Source: Curtobacterium sp. ISL-83 (GTDB lineage Bacteria > Actinomycetota > Actinomycetes > Actinomycetales > Microbacteriaceae). From it: 64,000 nt of DNA. Position 1 is the stretch's first letter. The number at the start of each line of letters is the position of its first letter. The position numbers and the translations under genes are program-made. The notes under the pieces were generated by a model, which saw nothing but the letters and a program-made list of their open reading frames with translations, ran no database searches and was not told the origin of the DNA. This document shows, one piece after another, positions 48,151 through 56,432 of this stretch. The DNA lies in assembly GCF_018613895.1 (NCBI RefSeq), contig NZ_JAGGPH010000011.1, positions 62,001-126,000 of the forward strand, written 5' to 3'.

Positions 48151-48527
48151 TGCTGTTCCTTCCGATGAGGGGGAAGAGAGAGGTCGTGGGTGCCAGTGCC
48201 CGCCGTCGAGTGCCGATCCCGACGTGCCCCCGACGGCCGCTTGTGCGCCGAATCCTGGGGACGGGCTGTCTCGTCAGCGCGGGGGCCCCGGCGTGGGACC
48301 CGCTTACGTCGCTCCGTGGAGACGGAAAGTGCTTGGTACGAGACGACGGGTTGTCCAGCGACGGGTGCCGTGTACGTCTCGCCTTGCTTGTTGCCACGCT
48401 GTTGAGTTCTGAAGGTGCAAATGCGACGGGGGCGTGCCCCAGTGGGGCCGTGTCCGGGCGCGCCGATCAGCGCCACCGAGAGGCGCTACTGATCGGAAGA
48501 TGTGGGGAAGCGCACGAGCCGGACGGC
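48151..48527. other. Intergenic stretch in the early operon
   Basis: 377 nt without a confident gene. A minus-strand frame open from 48476 (MALIGAPGHGPTGARPRRIC...) has poor protein character and no RBS. Nothing else stands out. Confidence 0.45.
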
Positions 48528-48734
48528 TCAGTCGCGCTCCGAAAGGTTTGCTACGTACCGGTCGAGGTCCTCTTTTCGGAACTTCACCCGCTTGGTGTCA
48601 CCGACTGGGATCAATTCACCCTTGGCGCGCAGATCATCGATGTCACGAAGCGATCCGCTGATGTAGAACGCTGCAAGCTCCCTGGTGAAGAGCGCGGGAG
48701 CGAATTCAATCCGCACCGCGGTGACGGCTGTCAC
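48528..48734 (-). CDS. Second excisionase-like / HTH_17 protein
   Basis: 68 residues: RIEFAPALFTRELAAFYISGS then LRDIDDLRAKGELIPVGDTKRVKFRKEDLDRYVANL, a winged-helix of the excisionase type (helix-turn-helix then KFRKEDLDRYV). It is the second gene of the rightmost early operon, overlapping the Cro-like gene by 4 nt, so an early regulator or Xis are both possible. Confidence 0.75.
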   Translation of the reverse strand: MTAVTAVRIEFAPALFTRELAAFYISGSLRDIDDLRAKGELIPVGDTKRVKFRKEDLDRYVANLSERD

Positions 48735-48973
48735 GCTGCGGCCCCGACTGGCGAGCCTTCGACCACCACCGGGAAGGAGATGGCCTCGAACGAGACGCCG
48801 AGTGCGTCAGCGAGTCGCCGCAGTACTGCCGGCGACGGCTGGCGTGACCCGTTCTCGAGCTTGGTGAGGTAGCCGGGGTCGAGTTCCGCACGCTTGGCGA
48901 ACTGCCCGTGGCGGAGTCCCGACAGCTCCCGGATGGTCCGGAGGGCCGTCCCGTTGAGTCGTCGTGTCTGCAT
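48731..48973 (-). CDS. Cro/XRE-family regulator
   Basis: 80 residues: LRTIRELSGLRHGQFAKRAELDPGYLTKLENGSRQPSPAVLRRLADALGVSFEAISF is a full XRE HTH domain. It is first in the leftward early operon and divergent from the CI-like repressor, the position of Cro. ATAGTA at 48980-48985 (minus TACTAT) places the transcription start at or next to the ATG, so the message is probably leaderless. Confidence 0.88.
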   Translation of the reverse strand: MQTRRLNGTALRTIRELSGLRHGQFAKRAELDPGYLTKLENGSRQPSPAVLRRLADALGVSFEAISFPVVVEGSPVGAAA

Positions 48974-48979
48974 GCGTCC

Positions 48980-49097
48980 ATAGTAGGCAAGATTCCTGCC
49001 GCCCGATGGATTGGCAACGAAGTTTTTCTGCGTGTCGCTTGCTAGCGCGGATGAGAGCGCTCACATGTTGCCAAGCGTTGCCTACGCGTGCTTAGAT
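48980..49097. promoter_or_regulatory. Divergent lysogeny switch with TTGCC operators
   Basis: Leftward -10 TACTAT (minus strand of 48980-48985). Rightward -35 TTGCCA (49068-49073) and -10 TTAGAT (49092-49097), 18-nt spacer. TTGCC/GGCAA elements recur: 48986-48990 (within GGCA-N7-TGCC, 48986-49000), 49012-49017, 49068-49072 and 49078-49082 (GTTGCC direct repeats 10 bp apart). These are good candidates for repressor/Cro operators. Confidence 0.72.
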
Positions 49098-49104
49098 GGG
49101 CCGT

Positions 49105-49809
49105 GTGATCACAGGAGACTCCCTCCGCGCAGCGCGCGAGGCCGCAGCTATGACCCAGCAGGAACTGGCTGAGAAGGTCGGCTCATCGCTACGGACGATC
49201 GGTAATTGGGAGCGGAGCGGCGTCGTACCACGCAAGTGGTGGAGTGGCATCAAGTCAGCTCTGCCGGCCGCGGAGGTCGAGCTACCAATTCCCCCGCGCC
49301 AGGACCGGGGCACAGCGCACGAAGAGGACCGGAACGATCTTGCTGACGCCATGTCCGACGCGATCAATCGGTTCCGTCAGCGAGCGAGCGAGGGTGGCGC
49401 GGAACAAGCCGTGGAGCAACAGATTGAGATCTACGAGGGCGCTGTTGACACGCTGGACTGGGCAGAGATCGCGATCGCAGCAGGTGTCGACAGCGACCTG
49501 ATTGGCCAGCTCACAGCGGCCGTCGTTTCAGTGTTCATCGATGCTGGGACGCTCGGGTTGATGCGCCGAGTACCAGAGCCGCTTAACCCCATGACCACGA
49601 TCGTCTACAGAGCGGCAGCGATCGCAGAGCACGCCCGCCAGGTGAACCCTGCGCGCCCTCAAGCGCCGAGGCTGAGCATGCCCGCGAATGTCGCACCTGT
49701 CGTCGAGGATGACGAAGAGCACATCGAGTTCACGAATGATGTCCAGTCGGCGTACGACCGAGCTGCCCACCGCGGCCGCCGAAAGGCGGACATCCCGTAC
49801 GCCGAGTGA
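49105..49809 (+). CDS. CI-like phage repressor (immunity repressor)
   Basis: 234 residues from GTG 49105 (an ATG at 49096 is in frame but overlaps the -10; the GTG sits where transcription should start, giving a leaderless mRNA). N-terminal XRE domain: LRAAREAAAMTQQELAEKVGSSLRTIGNWERSG. The rest is acidic and helical with no LexA-type Ser-Lys protease, so inactivation is probably through the adjacent ImmA-like metalloprotease, as in ICEBs1 ImmR/ImmA. Confidence 0.85.
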   Translation: MITGDSLRAAREAAAMTQQELAEKVGSSLRTIGNWERSGVVPRKWWSGIKSALPAAEVELPIPPRQDRGTAHEEDRNDLADAMSDAINRFRQRASEGGAEQAVEQQIEIYEGAVDTLDWAEIAIAAGVDSDLIGQLTAAVVSVFIDAGTLGLMRRVPEPLNPMTTIVYRAAAIAEHARQVNPARPQAPRLSMPANVAPVVEDDEEHIEFTNDVQSAYDRAAHRGRRKADIPYAE

Positions 49810-49819
49810 AGGGGGAAGC

Positions 49820-50257
49820 ATGAAGGACCTGATCGCGCTCGCCGCGTCCTACGGGGTCCGGATCGTCTACTGCCATATCGACGACGCGAACGGCTTCTAC
49901 GACGTCGAGGACAGCGCAGTGAAGGTCGACATCAGCCTCACCCCCGATGAGAAGCGCAGCGTGATCGCTCACGAGCTAGGACACGTGCACCACGGGCACA
50001 CGTGCGGCGGCGTGCACAACAGCCGCATCGAGCGCCAGGCGCGCGCCTACGCCGCCTACCTGCTCGTGCATCCGATCGATTACGCGGCCGCGGAACGCGT
50101 CAGTGCCGATGCGTTCCACATCGCGGAAGAGCTCGGCGTGACTGTGGAGCTCATCGATGACTACCGAGCGATGTGCATTCAGCGACTCGGCGAGCGCACC
50201 TACGGGCGCTCGCCTCGAGGCCACCTGACGAACGACCTCGCGCGAGCGCTGTCCTGA
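49820..50257 (+). CDS. ImmA/IrrE-family metalloprotease
   Basis: 145 residues, AGGGGGAA upstream, 10 nt after the repressor gene. The zinc-protease motif HELGH (H51, E52, H55) in SVIAHELGHVHHGH and a downstream Glu-containing helix (RIERQARAYAAYLLV) define the family. Such proteases cleave the partner repressor to induce the element after damage or signalling. Confidence 0.9.
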   Translation: MKDLIALAASYGVRIVYCHIDDANGFYDVEDSAVKVDISLTPDEKRSVIAHELGHVHHGHTCGGVHNSRIERQARAYAAYLLVHPIDYAAAERVSADAFHIAEELGVTVELIDDYRAMCIQRLGERTYGRSPRGHLTNDLARALS

Positions 50258-50264
50258 ACAACGA

Positions 50265-50293
50265 AGAGCCCCACCGGCAATCGGTGGGGCTCT
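50265..50293. terminator. Bidirectional terminator between immA-like and int genes
   Basis: 12-bp perfect stem (50265-50276 with 50282-50293), 5-nt loop, between convergent genes. Confidence 0.9.
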
Positions 50294-50305
50294 TGCACTG
50301 TGGCG

Positions 50306-51580
50306 TCAGGCGTCGAGAGCGAAGTGCGAGCCGAGCTTGTCCATCGCTTCACGTGCGGCCGCGGAGGACACGTGCTGGTAGCGGCGGGTCACGGCCTCGG
50401 ACTGGTGCCCGACGATCTCACCGATGATCTTCGCGTCCACGCCGAGCTCCATCAGCACGGTCGCGGTCGTGTGCCGCGCCCAGTGCGTCGTCGGCACCGG
50501 CGAACCGGGCTTGCGGTCCTCGTCCGCGATGATGCCGGCTTCAAACAGCAGGTCGCGCCAGGTCTGCTCGTCCTCGCCCCACAGGTACGGTTCGCCGTTT
50601 GCCTTCCGCCAGATCAAGCCGTACGGGTTGGGCCGATCCGCGGTCACGATCAGGTAGCGGCGCAGTGCTGCGGCGAGCGACGGCATCAGCGGCACGTACC
50701 GGGGCTTGCCGGACTTCGGTCGGATGAGGCAGAGGCGTCCGTTGAGCTGCTGGTACTCGAAGCCGTCCGGAATGCGGAGTCGCCGGTTCGAGCAAGATCC
50801 GGCGCGCTTCTTGCCGCACCGCCAGGTGTCGTCGGCGAGGCGGCCACAGCCATGCTCGAAGGGCACCTCCGAGAGCGCCCATTCGACGCCGATGGTCGGT
50901 TGTTCGGAGTCGAGGTCTAGGGATTCGAGCCGGGCCCCGATCCGCTCGCCTTGGCGGAGCCCGCTCAGCAGGGCGACCCACCAGCGGGTGCCGTCATCGT
51001 GGTCGGCGGCGACTCTGAGGACAGCCAGCGCCGCTTCAGTGCTCAGTGCGCCCCGGTTCGACTCGCCCTGCACCGGCGCGTTGACGTCCTCGCAGACGTT
51101 CCGCGCAGCGATGCCTTCGACTCGCGCGGACTCGAGCATCAGCGACAGCACCTGGTACGCCTTCCGCGAGGTAGCAGAGGTGCGTCCAGCGTCGGCGACG
51201 GCCTTCGTCATGATGCGAACGTCGGACGGCTTGAGGTACGCGACCTTCTTCGTGCCGATCGTGGGGACGATCCAGTTGCGCGCCACCGACTCGTAGGACA
51301 GCAGGGTGTTCGGCTTGAGGTTCGGCTTCCCAACGGTCTCAAGCCAGTGTGTTGCCCATTGGTCGACAGTCGTCTTGGTGTCGAGGGCAGTGCCGTGCTG
51401 CTTGATCTGGTCCTTGAGAGCGTCGAGCTTGCGGCGAGCACCCTCCTTCGTCTTTGACGTGACGACCCGCTGCCGCCGGTGCCCGTCCGGGTAGTAGCCG
51501 TCGTTGATCACCGCCCGCCAGAGCTTGCCCTCGCGGATCGTGTAGAGCGCCCCGTCACCTGAATCACGCTTCCTCGGCAC
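50306..51580 (-). CDS. int: Tyrosine integrase
   Basis: 424 residues from GTG 51580 with GGGAGG 5 nt upstream. An N-terminal arm-binding domain (GALYTIREGKLWRAVINDGYYPDGHRRQRVV) and a core-binding SAM-like domain (72-165) precede the catalytic domain: R209 (SGLRQGE), H366-x2-R369 (THWARH), H392 and nucleophile Y401 (TRRYQHVS). An insertion with three cysteines and a histidine (H243, C245, C255, C263) could bind zinc. It lies 150 bp from attR and recombines at tRNA-Thr. Confidence 0.97.
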   Translation of the reverse strand: MPRKRDSGDGALYTIREGKLWRAVINDGYYPDGHRRQRVVTSKTKEGARRKLDALKDQIKQHGTALDTKTTVDQWATHWLETVGKPNLKPNTLLSYESVARNWIVPTIGTKKVAYLKPSDVRIMTKAVADAGRTSATSRKAYQVLSLMLESARVEGIAARNVCEDVNAPVQGESNRGALSTEAALAVLRVAADHDDGTRWWVALLSGLRQGERIGARLESLDLDSEQPTIGVEWALSEVPFEHGCGRLADDTWRCGKKRAGSCSNRRLRIPDGFEYQQLNGRLCLIRPKSGKPRYVPLMPSLAAALRRYLIVTADRPNPYGLIWRKANGEPYLWGEDEQTWRDLLFEAGIIADEDRKPGSPVPTTHWARHTTATVLMELGVDAKIIGEIVGHQSEAVTRRYQHVSSAAAREAMDKLGSHFALDA

Positions 51581-51592
51581 TGCGACCTCCCG

Positions 51593-51613
51593 GTACACAC
51601 ATAAGTACACACA
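51593..51613 (+). repeat. Integrase arm-type sites, right
   Basis: Two direct repeats GTACACACA and AGTACACACA, 19 of 21 bp identical to 13033-13053 and in the same orientation. They lie just upstream of the integrase start, so integrase may also autoregulate. Confidence 0.75.
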
Positions 51614-51729
51614 GTTGACGGCAATCACATGGTTGCAGTTGCACTCTCCGATGCTAGCCCGATCCGCTTGTTTCCGGGCATTCATCGCTAGTTACGGCGC
51701 TCGCCGAGTACCCACAGTGTACCCTACCT

Positions 51730-51776
51730 ATTCACTCGTAATGAATAGGTCGTCGGTTCGATTCCGACAGGCGGCT
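51730..51776 (+). pseudogene. attR with displaced 3' half of host tRNA-Thr
   Basis: Contains the 22-bp core (51730-51751) followed by the original host T-arm (GTCGG/CCGAC) and acceptor 3' strand AGGCGGC plus T. It lacks the 5' half, so it is not a functional tRNA. It would be rejoined to the 5' half on excision. Confidence 0.95.
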
Positions 51777-51782
51777 CCACGG

Positions 51783-51830
51783 AAATCCCCGGTCAGGCCA
51801 GGTCTTCGGACCGAGCGAGACCGGGGATTT
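51783..51830 (+). terminator. Original host terminator of tRNA-Thr
   Basis: 12-bp stem (51783-51794 with 51819-51830), AAATCCCCGGTC / GACCGGGGATTT, directly after the tRNA 3' half. Confidence 0.85.
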
Positions 51831-51973
51831 CGTCTTCAGGTGCACACCGTGGTGCCCGCGCCACAGATCATCCGGACGCTCGCCGCCGGTCTGTGCAGCA
51901 GATGAAAGCGCTGACGGGGACTTCCATCGCAGGAGGTGCCGTTCGACCGTCGTCACCCTCTGCTGCATGGTGT

Positions 51974-52957
51974 TCACCGCGCATCCCAGACCGACACCCA
52001 GTCGACGTCGACGTGACCATCGGTGGTCTTCGGGACGGTGCCTTCACCGATGAACGTCTCGGCTTGCAGGGTGACCCGGAACGGCGTCGTCGGGACGGCT
52101 TTGGTGGTGGATGAGATGAGCTGCCCGTCCCAGTAGAACCGGATGATGCCCTTGTCCCACTCGGTCGTCGCGGTGTGCCAGCCGGTCGTGTCGGACGATG
52201 TGTACCGCTCCGCGGTGCGATCGACCGCCATGGAGCCCGTCGACGCGTTGTAGCTGCCGGGGATGTGGGAAACGGGCCGCACGGACTGTCCGAGGTCACC
52301 TTCGGGCCAGTCGATCTCACCTTCGTTCCAGACGTTCGACGAGGGCCACAGCATGCCGACGAACTTGTAGCCGTCCGTGTTGGTGGTCTTGTACCGGATC
52401 GACATCCGGGCGTACGTGTGGGGGGCGTACCCGTCTGGCATGACGGCGGCGACGAGGGGCTGACCGTCCTCGCTGTGCAGGTTGAAGTCCAGTGCGCCGT
52501 CCGCAACGCTGAGCACCTTGGACGGCGAGTAGAGACCCTGCCCACTGGTGTCCTTCTGGTTGTCGTAGTAGCCCATGTCCGGGTAGACCGACTGGACCTG
52601 GCCGAGGGCGGCCGGCGTGTTGAAGTCTTCGGCGTAGGTCTGGTGCCAGGTGGTGCCGTTGGATGTGATGTCGCCGGTGGGAAGCGCGGACGGGTCAGCT
52701 GATGGTGCTCCCGTCGGGGCCGGTGGCGGCGCCGGGGCCGGTGCGGGTGTCCGTGCCGGTGCCGGAGTCCGTGTCGGCGTCGGTGTCGGGTCGCCGGTCG
52801 GTGTGGAGCTCGGCGCGGGCCTTGTGGTCGACGTCGCGGTGGGGGTTGGCGTGGGGTGGTGCCATCCTCGAGCGTTCACTGTGGCAGCGGTACCGACAGT
52901 GAGCAACACTGCTGCGGACAGTGCGGTGATGGTTGCGCGTGAACGCTTGTTGAGCAT
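51974..52957 (-). CDS. Secreted GH16-family glycoside hydrolase
   Basis: 327 residues from ATG 52957 (GAGGGC upstream). Signal peptide about 1-30 (ITALSAAVLLTVGTAATVNA), a Pro/Thr/Ala linker of about 60 residues (33-95), then a concanavalin-like domain with the GH16 catalytic motif EIDWPE (E214, D216, E219). GH16 enzymes cut beta-1,3/1,4-glucans, agarose or similar; the substrate cannot be told here. It ends in DGHVDVDWVSVWDAR, the usual GH16 terminal strand. Confidence 0.92.
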   Translation of the reverse strand: MLNKRSRATITALSAAVLLTVGTAATVNARGWHHPTPTPTATSTTRPAPSSTPTGDPTPTPTRTPAPARTPAPAPAPPPAPTGAPSADPSALPTGDITSNGTTWHQTYAEDFNTPAALGQVQSVYPDMGYYDNQKDTSGQGLYSPSKVLSVADGALDFNLHSEDGQPLVAAVMPDGYAPHTYARMSIRYKTTNTDGYKFVGMLWPSSNVWNEGEIDWPEGDLGQSVRPVSHIPGSYNASTGSMAVDRTAERYTSSDTTGWHTATTEWDKGIIRFYWDGQLISSTTKAVPTTPFRVTLQAETFIGEGTVPKTTDGHVDVDWVSVWDAR

Positions 52958-53188
52958 GACGCCCTCCGGCATGGTGGCCCGTGGCAGGGGCACTGCCCAC
53001 CCTAAAGGTGTTCCCCGTGCTCGGCGCCGTGCGGGTCCGGAGGCGCTGCGCCCTGTCAGACGGCTCCGCCGAGACCCCGGCCTTCCCGGAGTACGGGGGT
53101 CGTCGTCGTTCGGGGAGGTGTGCGTGGTCCACAGGCCGCCCGACGCGGTCCAGCGGCCACCCCGCAGCAGCCCTGGTAGACAGGCCGC

Positions 53189-54196
53189 ATGACGATTCGC
53201 TGGGGAGTCATCGGGACCGGCGGCATCGCCCGTTCCCTCGTGCAGGACTGCGTGGCAGCCGGCGTCGACTTCGTGGCCGTCGGCAGCCGGACCCAGGACC
53301 GTGCCGCAGCGTTCGCGGCCGAGTTCGGCATCCCGCGCGCCCACGGGGACTACGCCGCGCTGGTGGCGGACGAGCAGGTCGACGCCGTGTACATCGCGAC
53401 GCCGCACTCCCGGCACGCCGAGGACGCCCTGCTCGCGATCGCGGCGGGCAAGCACGTCCTCGTCGAGAAGGCCTTCACGATCACCGCGGCCGAGGCCCGT
53501 CGGGTGGTCGACGCCGCCCGCCGCGCCGACGTCGCCGTCATGGAGGCGATGTGGACCCGCTTCCTGCCGCAGATGGCGATGATCCGGGAGATGCTCGCCG
53601 AGGGCCGGATCGGGCGGCTCCGGCTCGTCGAGGCGACGCACCACCAGGCCCTCCCGACGGACCCGACGCACCGGCTGAACGACCCCGCCCTCGGCGGCGG
53701 CGCGATCCTCGATCTCGGCGTCTACCCGATCTCGTTCGCGGTCGACGTCCTCGGACCGCCGACATCGGTGCTCGCGGCGGGCACGGTGAGCGACCAGGGT
53801 GTCGACACGCAGATGGGGCTCGTGCTCACCCACGCCGGAGGCGCCCAGTCGATGCTGCACTTCGCGCTCGACGTCCGGAGTCCGAACACGGCCTCCGTCA
53901 TCGGGGAGGACGGACGGATCGACCTCGACGCCACCTGGTACACGCCGACGACGTGGCGGGTGCGCGACCGCGACGGACGGGTGGTCGAGGAGTACGACGG
54001 CCGCGAGGAACTGACGGGCTACGCGCACGAGGTCCGCGCGGTCGAGGCGATGATCACGTCCGGCAACCACGAACGCGGGGCGATGGACCCGGAGGAGACC
54101 ATCGCGGTGATGGCGGTCATGGACGAGGCACGCCGGCAGGTGGGCGTCCGCTACGCGGCCGACGAGCCGCCGAAGCGTTCCCGCCGGGCCCGCTGA
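53189..54196 (+). CDS. Gfo/Idh/MocA-family NAD(P)-dependent oxidoreductase
   Basis: 335 residues. Rossmann start WGVIGTGGIARSLVQDC, then the nucleotide-binding IATPHSRHAEDALLAIAAGKHVLVEKAFT (EK motif with Ala in place of Pro). The C-terminal domain has GGGAILDLGVYPISFA, typical of sugar or dehydrogenase members. It likely oxidises a sugar or inositol-like substrate. Divergent from the GH16 gene, suggesting but not proving a joint role in glycan use. Confidence 0.92.
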   Translation: MTIRWGVIGTGGIARSLVQDCVAAGVDFVAVGSRTQDRAAAFAAEFGIPRAHGDYAALVADEQVDAVYIATPHSRHAEDALLAIAAGKHVLVEKAFTITAAEARRVVDAARRADVAVMEAMWTRFLPQMAMIREMLAEGRIGRLRLVEATHHQALPTDPTHRLNDPALGGGAILDLGVYPISFAVDVLGPPTSVLAAGTVSDQGVDTQMGLVLTHAGGAQSMLHFALDVRSPNTASVIGEDGRIDLDATWYTPTTWRVRDRDGRVVEEYDGREELTGYAHEVRAVEAMITSGNHERGAMDPEETIAVMAVMDEARRQVGVRYAADEPPKRSRRAR

Positions 54197-54257
54197 CCGA
54201 CGACGTTCCGAGATCCGGCCTGGAGGCTCCTGCCGCAGTTCCGTAGGATCGGTCGGG

Positions 54258-55760
54258 ATGTCCGAGCAGCAGCCCACCCCGTCCTCCGTCCGCGAGCGGC
54301 TCCGCCACGCGGTCGCCGCCGCACGAGCGTCCGCGGCGCGCCGACCCGTCCCGTGGATCGCCGGGGGCCTCGCGACGCTCCTGGTGCTCGGGTCCGGGGG
54401 AGCGGTGGCGGTCGCCGCGGCGACCGCGCCGACGGCGCGCGCGACCACGAGCGCGAGCAGGACGACGGATGCCAGCGCGACCCCGCAGCGGACCCCGAGC
54501 GCCGTACCGGAGCCGACCACGGCCTCCACGCCGACGGCTCGGACCGTGCCCACCGCTCCACCGGGGCCGACCGCGCTCCGGACCTGCTCGATCGCGACGG
54601 CTGCGTCCGCGGCCGGCCTCGGGTCCTTCGAGGGGTACGTCATGAACGCGCGGACGGGCCAGATGCTCTTCTCGCGGAACGGTGACAAGCCCGCGCAGAC
54701 GGGGAGCGTGATGAAGACGCTCACGACGGCGACGGCCCTCTCGGTGCTCGGGGGCGGGCACCGCATCCCGACCACCGTGACCCGGGAAGCCGGCGGCACG
54801 ATCGCCCTCGTCGGCCACGGCGACGCCACCCTGTCCGCCGGGGGTGCGACCGTCTACCCGGGGGCGCCGACCCTCGCCCAGCTCGCGCAGCAGGTGAAGG
54901 CGAAGCTCGGCTCGGCGCCGGTCACCACGATCGTGACGGACGACACCTACTGGAACGACGCGGACGCCTGGGACCCCACGTGGCCGGTGTCCGAGCGGAC
55001 GATCGGCTACCAGCCCGAGGTCACCGCGCTCATGGTCGACGGTGACCGGGCGAACCCCGGCGCGGCGACCTCACCGCGGTCCACCGACCCCGTCGGTCGC
55101 GCCGGCGCGGCATTCCGGACGGCGCTCGTGAACGCCGGGGTCGTCGGAGCCGGGAGCGCGCCGATCGTCAAGCGCGCGACGACGAGCACGGACACGATCG
55201 CGCAGGTCTCCTCGCAGCCGGTGTCGACGCTCATCGGGCAGATGATCCCGAACTCGGACAACACCCTCGCCGAGATGCTCGCCCGGATCTCGTCGAAGGA
55301 GTCCGGCGCGAACGGCTCGGCGGCGTCGCTGACCGGCGTGTACCAGGCGGCCCTGCGCTCGTACGGCGTCGACCCAGCTGGCATCGTGATCAAGGACGGC
55401 TCGGGCGAGAGCGCGGCCAACGCCGTCTCGCCGAACTTCGTCGCCCACCTGATGGTGCAGGTCGCCGCCGGTGCGAAGGGGCTCGGGACGCTCGCCCAGG
55501 CGCTGCCGGTCGCCGGACAGTCCGGGACCCTGGCCGGCCGGTTCACCGGTGCGAACGCGGTCGCGCGGGGCAAGGTGCACGCCAAGACCGGGTGGATCGA
55601 CAGCGCCAACACCCTCGGCGGCTACATCGACGCGGCCGACGGCACCCGCCTGACGTTCGCCTTCTACGCCATCGGGTCGTCCCGGGCGGCGGCGCTCCCC
55701 GCCCTCGACGCCGTGACCGCGGCTGCGTACTCGTGCGGTGGGCGGCTCACGAACTCCTGA
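54258..55760 (+). CDS. dacB: D-alanyl-D-alanine carboxypeptidase/endopeptidase (PBP4, S13 family)
   Basis: 500 residues. One membrane anchor (33-56), an Ala/Thr/Pro linker (57-107), then the penicillin-binding fold: S150-VMK153 (nucleophile Ser), S333-D-N335 and K443-TG. The long insert between the first and second motif is typical of DacB/PBP4. It trims or cleaves peptidoglycan cross-links outside the membrane. Confidence 0.95.
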   Translation: MSEQQPTPSSVRERLRHAVAAARASAARRPVPWIAGGLATLLVLGSGGAVAVAAATAPTARATTSASRTTDASATPQRTPSAVPEPTTASTPTARTVPTAPPGPTALRTCSIATAASAAGLGSFEGYVMNARTGQMLFSRNGDKPAQTGSVMKTLTTATALSVLGGGHRIPTTVTREAGGTIALVGHGDATLSAGGATVYPGAPTLAQLAQQVKAKLGSAPVTTIVTDDTYWNDADAWDPTWPVSERTIGYQPEVTALMVDGDRANPGAATSPRSTDPVGRAGAAFRTALVNAGVVGAGSAPIVKRATTSTDTIAQVSSQPVSTLIGQMIPNSDNTLAEMLARISSKESGANGSAASLTGVYQAALRSYGVDPAGIVIKDGSGESAANAVSPNFVAHLMVQVAAGAKGLGTLAQALPVAGQSGTLAGRFTGANAVARGKVHAKTGWIDSANTLGGYIDAADGTRLTFAFYAIGSSRAAALPALDAVTAAAYSCGGRLTNS

Positions 55761-55780
55761 CCAGGGTGTTGGATGGACCC

Positions 55781-56401
55781 ATGGCTCGGGCACTGCTGAT
55801 CGTCGACGTCCAGAACGACTTCACCGAGGGCGGCGCGCTCGGGGTCATCGGGGGTGACGCCGTCGCGACGCGGATCACCGCGTTCCTCGGGCGGCACGCC
55901 GACGACTACGACCTGATCGTCGGGTCCCGCGACTGGCACCACGGCGACGACGACAACGGCGGCCACTTCGCGGGTCCCGAGGGCCCGGACTTCGTCTCGA
56001 CGTGGCCGGTGCACTGCGTCGGTGGGACGGAGGGAGCGGCGTACCACCCGGCCCTCGACACCTCGTCCTTCGACGTGCACGTGTTCAAGGGGCAGGGCGC
56101 GCCGGCGTACTCCGCGTTCGAAGCCCGGACCGAGGACGGCATCCCGCTCGGCACGGTGCTCGCCGAGCGCGACGTCCACACGCTCGACATCATGGGGATC
56201 GCGACCGACCACTGCGTGCTGGCCTCGGCGCTGGACGGCCGCGTGGCGGGGCTCGACGTCGTGGTGTTCGAGGACATCGTCGCCGGTGTGGACCCGGAGC
56301 GGAGCCGTGCGGCGCTCGAGGAGATCCGGGCCGCGGGCGGGCACGTCGACCACAGCGACATGGACGAGGGGCTGGCGAACCCGGGCGGCGCGCAGATCTG
56401 A
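55781..56401 (+). CDS. pncA: Nicotinamidase (isochorismatase-like)
   Basis: 206 residues, GGATGG upstream. MARALLIVDVQNDFTEGGAL (catalytic Asp), the SRDWHHGDDDNGGHF metal site, and MGIATDHCVLASALDG (catalytic Cys) match nicotinamidase of the cysteine hydrolase superfamily, which converts nicotinamide to nicotinate for NAD salvage. Twenty nt after dacB. Confidence 0.93.
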   Translation: MARALLIVDVQNDFTEGGALGVIGGDAVATRITAFLGRHADDYDLIVGSRDWHHGDDDNGGHFAGPEGPDFVSTWPVHCVGGTEGAAYHPALDTSSFDVHVFKGQGAPAYSAFEARTEDGIPLGTVLAERDVHTLDIMGIATDHCVLASALDGRVAGLDVVVFEDIVAGVDPERSRAALEEIRAAGGHVDHSDMDEGLANPGGAQI

Positions 56402-56432
56402 GCCGAGCGCGCTCGCCGGGCGCGCCCGCGGC

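Larger units (their letters stand above)
12922..51751. mobile_element. Complete-looking temperate siphovirus prophage in tRNA-Thr
   Basis: Bounded by a perfect 22-bp repeat (12922-12943 and 51730-51751). It contains integrase, excisionase-like genes, a CI/Cro-type switch with ImmA-like protease, replication genes, terminase, portal, scaffold, P22-like coat, connectors, long-tail proteins with a tape measure, endolysin and cargo genes. Nearly all genes from 14.9 to 49.0 kb are on the minus strand in overlapping operons. No inactivating frameshift or insertion was seen in the core genes, so it may be inducible (inference). Confidence 0.97.

Noticed and set aside
48151-48527. 166-codon minus-strand frame starting near 48476
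   Set aside because: No RBS, basic low-information composition, and it runs into the winged-helix gene in another frame.
12922-51751. Defective or remnant prophage
   Set aside because: Every essential siphovirus module was found with intact frames, so degradation is not supported by the sequence.
51974-54829. One 951-codon minus-strand frame spanning GH16 and the genes to its right
   Set aside because: Only the GH16 part (start 52957, with signal peptide and RBS) is real; the rest is antisense to the oxidoreductase and dacB genes.
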